A DNA stretch of 8,240 nt, taken from the NCBI RefSeq assembly GCF_020709055.1, contig NZ_JAJFCK010000067.1, positions 1 to 8,240 on the forward strand, written 5' to 3'. The translations under genes and the position numbers were made by a program. Below the pieces are notes generated by a model, which was not told where the DNA came from, did no database searches, and saw nothing but the letters and a program-made list of their open reading frames with translations. The stretch comes from Ruminococcus callidus (GTDB taxonomy: Bacteria; Bacillota; Clostridia; Oscillospirales; Ruminococcaceae). Shown here piece after piece: positions 6,542 through 8,240 of this stretch (the first letter of the stretch is position 1; each line of letters starts with the position of its first letter).

Positions 6542-6570
6542 TTGAAAACGTTCCAGTGGAACGTTTTCAA
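6542..6570. repeat. Perfect 14-bp inverted repeat around one base
   Basis: TTGAAAACGTTCCA (6542-6555) and its exact reverse complement (6557-6570) flank a single G. Each arm contains the palindrome AACGTT, with the two centres 13 bases apart. No T-tract follows, so it is not a normal terminator. CG-centred palindromes are typical of LacI/CcpA-type operators. Bases 6571-6660 after it hold nothing recognisable up to the next promoter. Confidence 0.7.
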
Positions 6571-6660
6571 CGGAATATCAAACAAAAATATGCAAAAAAT
6601 TGCACGAAAATCCTCTCCGAGCTGCTCCGGCACACTCCCTCCCATTTTCTGCAACCCCCG

Positions 6661-6689
6661 TTGACTTTTCCCCTTATTTCGTCTATAAT
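6661..6689 (+). promoter_or_regulatory. Sigma-A promoter for the small membrane protein gene
   Basis: TTGACT (6661-6666), a 17-base spacer and TATAAT (6684-6689) make the best promoter match in the window. Transcription would begin near 6696, about 34 bases before the TTG start. Confidence 0.8.
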
Positions 6690-6715
6690 ATAAAGAGTAC
6701 TGACACGACACAAAA

Positions 6716-6722
6716 GGGAGGA
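6716..6722 (+). promoter_or_regulatory. Ribosome binding site supporting a TTG start
   Basis: GGGAGGA lies 7 bases before TTG 6730. No ATG or GTG sits at a suitable distance, so this strong site decides the non-ATG start. Confidence 0.75.
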
Positions 6723-6729
6723 ATTTTCA

Positions 6730-7167
6730 TTGGGCGATAAACTCTGGGATTTACTAACCGGCGGATTCTATCTCAAGCGATATGTGCTGAAACTGCTGCC
6801 GTCGCTGGGCGTTGCCATTTTCTACGCCGCACAGCTTACCGGCGAGGGGCTGGGGGCAGCCGTCTCCGGTTTCTGCGCCATGTTCTGTCTGATCTACACG
6901 TTCATTTCGCTCTACGGCATTGCACTCAGCGCCTCGGAGATCGTCTACGGCTACAACCGCTATATTCTCGCCGTGGCCGGGCTTTTCGTGGGATGCTTTG
7001 CGGTAGGCGCACTGGGTGCTATCATCTCCATGATACTCCCCATTCACAGCACGGGAGATTCGGCAGCTGCGCTTGACGCTGCGGTTTTCCCCATTGCTAT
7101 CTTCCTGATTCTGCGGGACATTCTCCGCTTCATCTGGTTCGCCGCAAGGTCAAAGATTCGACCGTAG
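6730..7167 (+). CDS. Small four-helix membrane protein of unknown function
   Basis: I do not recognise this 145-residue protein. It starts with TTG, supported by the GGGAGGA site upstream. A short amphipathic N-terminus (GDKLWDLLTGGFYLKR) is followed by four likely membrane helices, near residues 19-36, 43-65, 78-104 and 115-138, and a basic tail (ARSKIRP). The short basic ends and even helix number suggest that both termini face the cytoplasm. No catalytic, metal-binding or transporter motif is visible; the only charged residues near the membrane are D130 and R133 in the last helix and E70 between helices two and three. It has its own strong promoter and is followed by another promoter, so it appears monocistronic. 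No terminator is obvious between it and the next gene. Coding is supported by the promoter, the ribosome binding site and the clean hydrophobic pattern. Confidence 0.75.
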   Translation: MGDKLWDLLTGGFYLKRYVLKLLPSLGVAIFYAAQLTGEGLGAAVSGFCAMFCLIYTFISLYGIALSASEIVYGYNRYILAVAGLFVGCFAVGALGAIISMILPIHSTGDSAAALDAAVFPIAIFLILRDILRFIWFAARSKIRP

Positions 7168-7205
7168 TTCAAATTGTGATTTCCGTACCATATCAAAACT
7201 CGTCC

Positions 7206-7234
7206 TTGCAAACCCCGCCCATTTATGCTATAAT
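7206..7234 (+). promoter_or_regulatory. Promoter of the SDR oxidoreductase gene
   Basis: TTGCAA (7206-7211), a 17-base spacer and a perfect TATAAT (7229-7234) are preceded by TG at 7226-7227 (extended -10). The transcript would start near 7241, giving a leader of about 77 bases before ATG 7318. Confidence 0.78.
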
Positions 7235-7258
7235 AAAAGCGAAACAACCAACCCATGC

Positions 7259-7294
7259 CTCCGGCGTTTCCGGCAGCGCCGAATCGCTCCGGAG
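7259..7294 (+). promoter_or_regulatory. Stem-loop in the SDR gene leader
   Basis: CTCCGG (7259-7264) pairs with CCGGAG (7289-7294), and CGGC/GCCG (7271-7274 with 7278-7281) forms an inner stem. It sits between the promoter and the ribosome binding site without covering the latter. It matches no riboswitch class I know and may only stabilise the message. Confidence 0.35.
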
Positions 7295-7317
7295 CACAAC
7301 ATAGAAAGGAAGTCCAT

Positions 7318-8118
7318 ATGGGATTCTTAACCAACAAGACCGCCATCATCACCGGTGCCGGCAGAGCTGTCCTCAGTGACGGCAGATGCGGTTCTATCGG
7401 CTACGGCATTGCCACCGCCTACGCCAAAGAGGGTGCAAACCTTGTCATCACCGGACGTAATGTCCAGAAGCTCACCGATGCCAAGGAGGAACTGGAACGC
7501 CTGTACGGCATTCAGGTCCTGCCGGTGCAGGCAGATGTCAACGCCGGCGCAGACAATGCCGCTGTGGTGGAACATGTCGTCAAGGAAGCAGTGGACGCTT
7601 TCGGCGATATCCACGTGCTGATCAACAACGCACAGGCATCCGCCTCCGGCGTGACACTGGCAGACCACACCACAGAACAGTTTGATCTGGCGATCTACTC
7701 TGGTCTGTATGCCACCTTCCACTACATGAAGGCGTGCTATCCCTATCTGAAAAAGACACAGGGTTCTGTCATCAACTTTGCCTCCGGTGCCGGTCTGTTC
7801 GGCAACTTCGGTCAGTGCGCTTACGCCGCTGCCAAGGAGGGCATTCGCGGTCTGACCCGTGTGGCTGCAACGGAATGGGGCAGAGATAACATCAATGTCA
7901 ACATCGTTTGTCCGCTGGCGTGGACTTCTCAGCTGGAGAACTTCAAGAACGCCTATCCGGACGCTTTTGAAAAGAACGTCAAGATGCCGCCGGTTGGTCA
8001 TCTGGGCGATGCGGAACTGGAGATCGGCAGAGTTTGCGTACAGCTGGCTTCTCCGGACTTCAAGTTCATGACGGGTGAAACCATTACGCTGGAGGGCGGT
8101 CTGGGACAGCGCCCGTAA
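7318..8118 (+). CDS. Short-chain dehydrogenase/reductase (SDR) family oxidoreductase
   Basis: This 266-residue protein is a cytoplasmic Rossmann-fold NAD(P)-dependent oxidoreductase of the usual single-domain SDR length. The catalytic set is present: INNAQ (102-106, where the usual motif is NNAG), S156 in the FASGAG strand, and Y169 with K173 in YAAAK. The GETITLEGGLGQRP C-terminus is the normal SDR ending. The coenzyme motif is odd: after TGAG, an insertion (RAVLSDGRC) precedes GSIGYGIA, giving a SIGYGIA that recalls the SIxxGIA of enoyl-ACP reductases. The substrate is unknown. ATG 7318 is chosen because AAAGGA (7305-7310) lies 7 bases upstream and the protein then begins at the first beta strand; starting at 7255 would add 21 unrelated residues. 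It has its own promoter and no operon partner in the window. Confidence 0.93.
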   Translation: MGFLTNKTAIITGAGRAVLSDGRCGSIGYGIATAYAKEGANLVITGRNVQKLTDAKEELERLYGIQVLPVQADVNAGADNAAVVEHVVKEAVDAFGDIHVLINNAQASASGVTLADHTTEQFDLAIYSGLYATFHYMKACYPYLKKTQGSVINFASGAGLFGNFGQCAYAAAKEGIRGLTRVAATEWGRDNINVNIVCPLAWTSQLENFKNAYPDAFEKNVKMPPVGHLGDAELEIGRVCVQLASPDFKFMTGETITLEGGLGQRP

Positions 8119-8147
8119 CCCGCAGGCAAAAAATATTTTTTCATGAA

Positions 8148-8184
8148 AACAGGGACACCAAACATTTCGTCTGGTGTCCCTGTT
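8148..8184 (-). terminator. Long hairpin, likely bidirectional terminator
   Basis: AACAGGGACACCA (8148-8160) pairs perfectly with TGGTGTCCCTGTT (8172-8184) over 13 bp with an 11-base loop. On the + strand only a weak TTCTT follows. On the minus strand the stem runs into TTTTC and further T-rich sequence, a better terminator. It can end the SDR transcript and probably also a convergent minus-strand gene right of the window. Bases 8185-8240 hold no gene I can support. Confidence 0.7.
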
Positions 8185-8240
8185 CTTAGAGCTTGTATTC
8201 ATAGGAAATATATGCGGATTTTCGAGCAAATTTTTTTGCA

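Noticed and set aside
6209..6711. Short minus-strand open frames over the hairpin region (97 and 122 residues)
   Set aside because: They are Arg/Ser/Pro-rich translations of inverted repeats without start signals; such spurious frames are common over structured repeats.
7327..8229. 300-residue minus-strand open frame across the SDR gene
   Set aside because: It is antisense to a protein with all SDR catalytic motifs, and its own translation matches nothing recognisable.

Overview
The window looks like chromosomal DNA from a Gram-positive anaerobe of the Clostridia, most likely a Ruminococcus-type member of the Oscillospiraceae. The grounds are a secreted protein built from dockerin calcium-binding repeats, strong AGGAGG-type ribosome binding sites, sigma-A promoters with extended -10 boxes, moderately high GC, and clostridial-looking housekeeping proteins. 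The genus is inferred; no rRNA gene is present to confirm it. All eight supported genes lie on the + strand.

Layout. (1) 6-617 encodes a small secreted protein with four dockerin-like calcium loops, closed by a hairpin terminator. (2) 710-3534 is a two-gene unit with its own promoter: a YifB/ComM-type AAA+ ATPase and, 11 bases later, a RodA-type SEDS cell-wall glycosyltransferase, ending at a hairpin terminator. (3) 3612-4585 is a pair overlapping by 7 bases: a six-helix YitT/YczE-like membrane protein and a 92-residue antibiotic-biosynthesis-monooxygenase (ABM) fold protein. (4) 4620-6290 is monocistronic guaA (GMP synthase) with promoter and terminator. (5) 6291-6660 holds no gene. It contains a densely folded element of about 200 bases, six adjacent hairpins nested inside two long-range stems, followed by a perfect 14-bp inverted repeat. 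(6) 6661-7167 is a small four-helix membrane protein of unknown function that starts with TTG. (7) 7206-8118 is a short-chain dehydrogenase/reductase with its own promoter and structured leader. (8) At 8148-8184 a long hairpin has its better T-tract on the minus strand, suggesting a convergent gene beyond the right edge.

The genes do not form one pathway. Most transcription units are short and separately promoted, as in a core-genome region: cell-wall elongation (rodA), purine synthesis (guaA), DNA processing (yifB), a surface or cellulosome-related protein (dockerin) and small accessory functions. No transposase, phage gene, CRISPR array, tRNA or rRNA is visible. The most unusual parts are the folded intergenic element after guaA and the tandem dockerin protein without a catalytic module.
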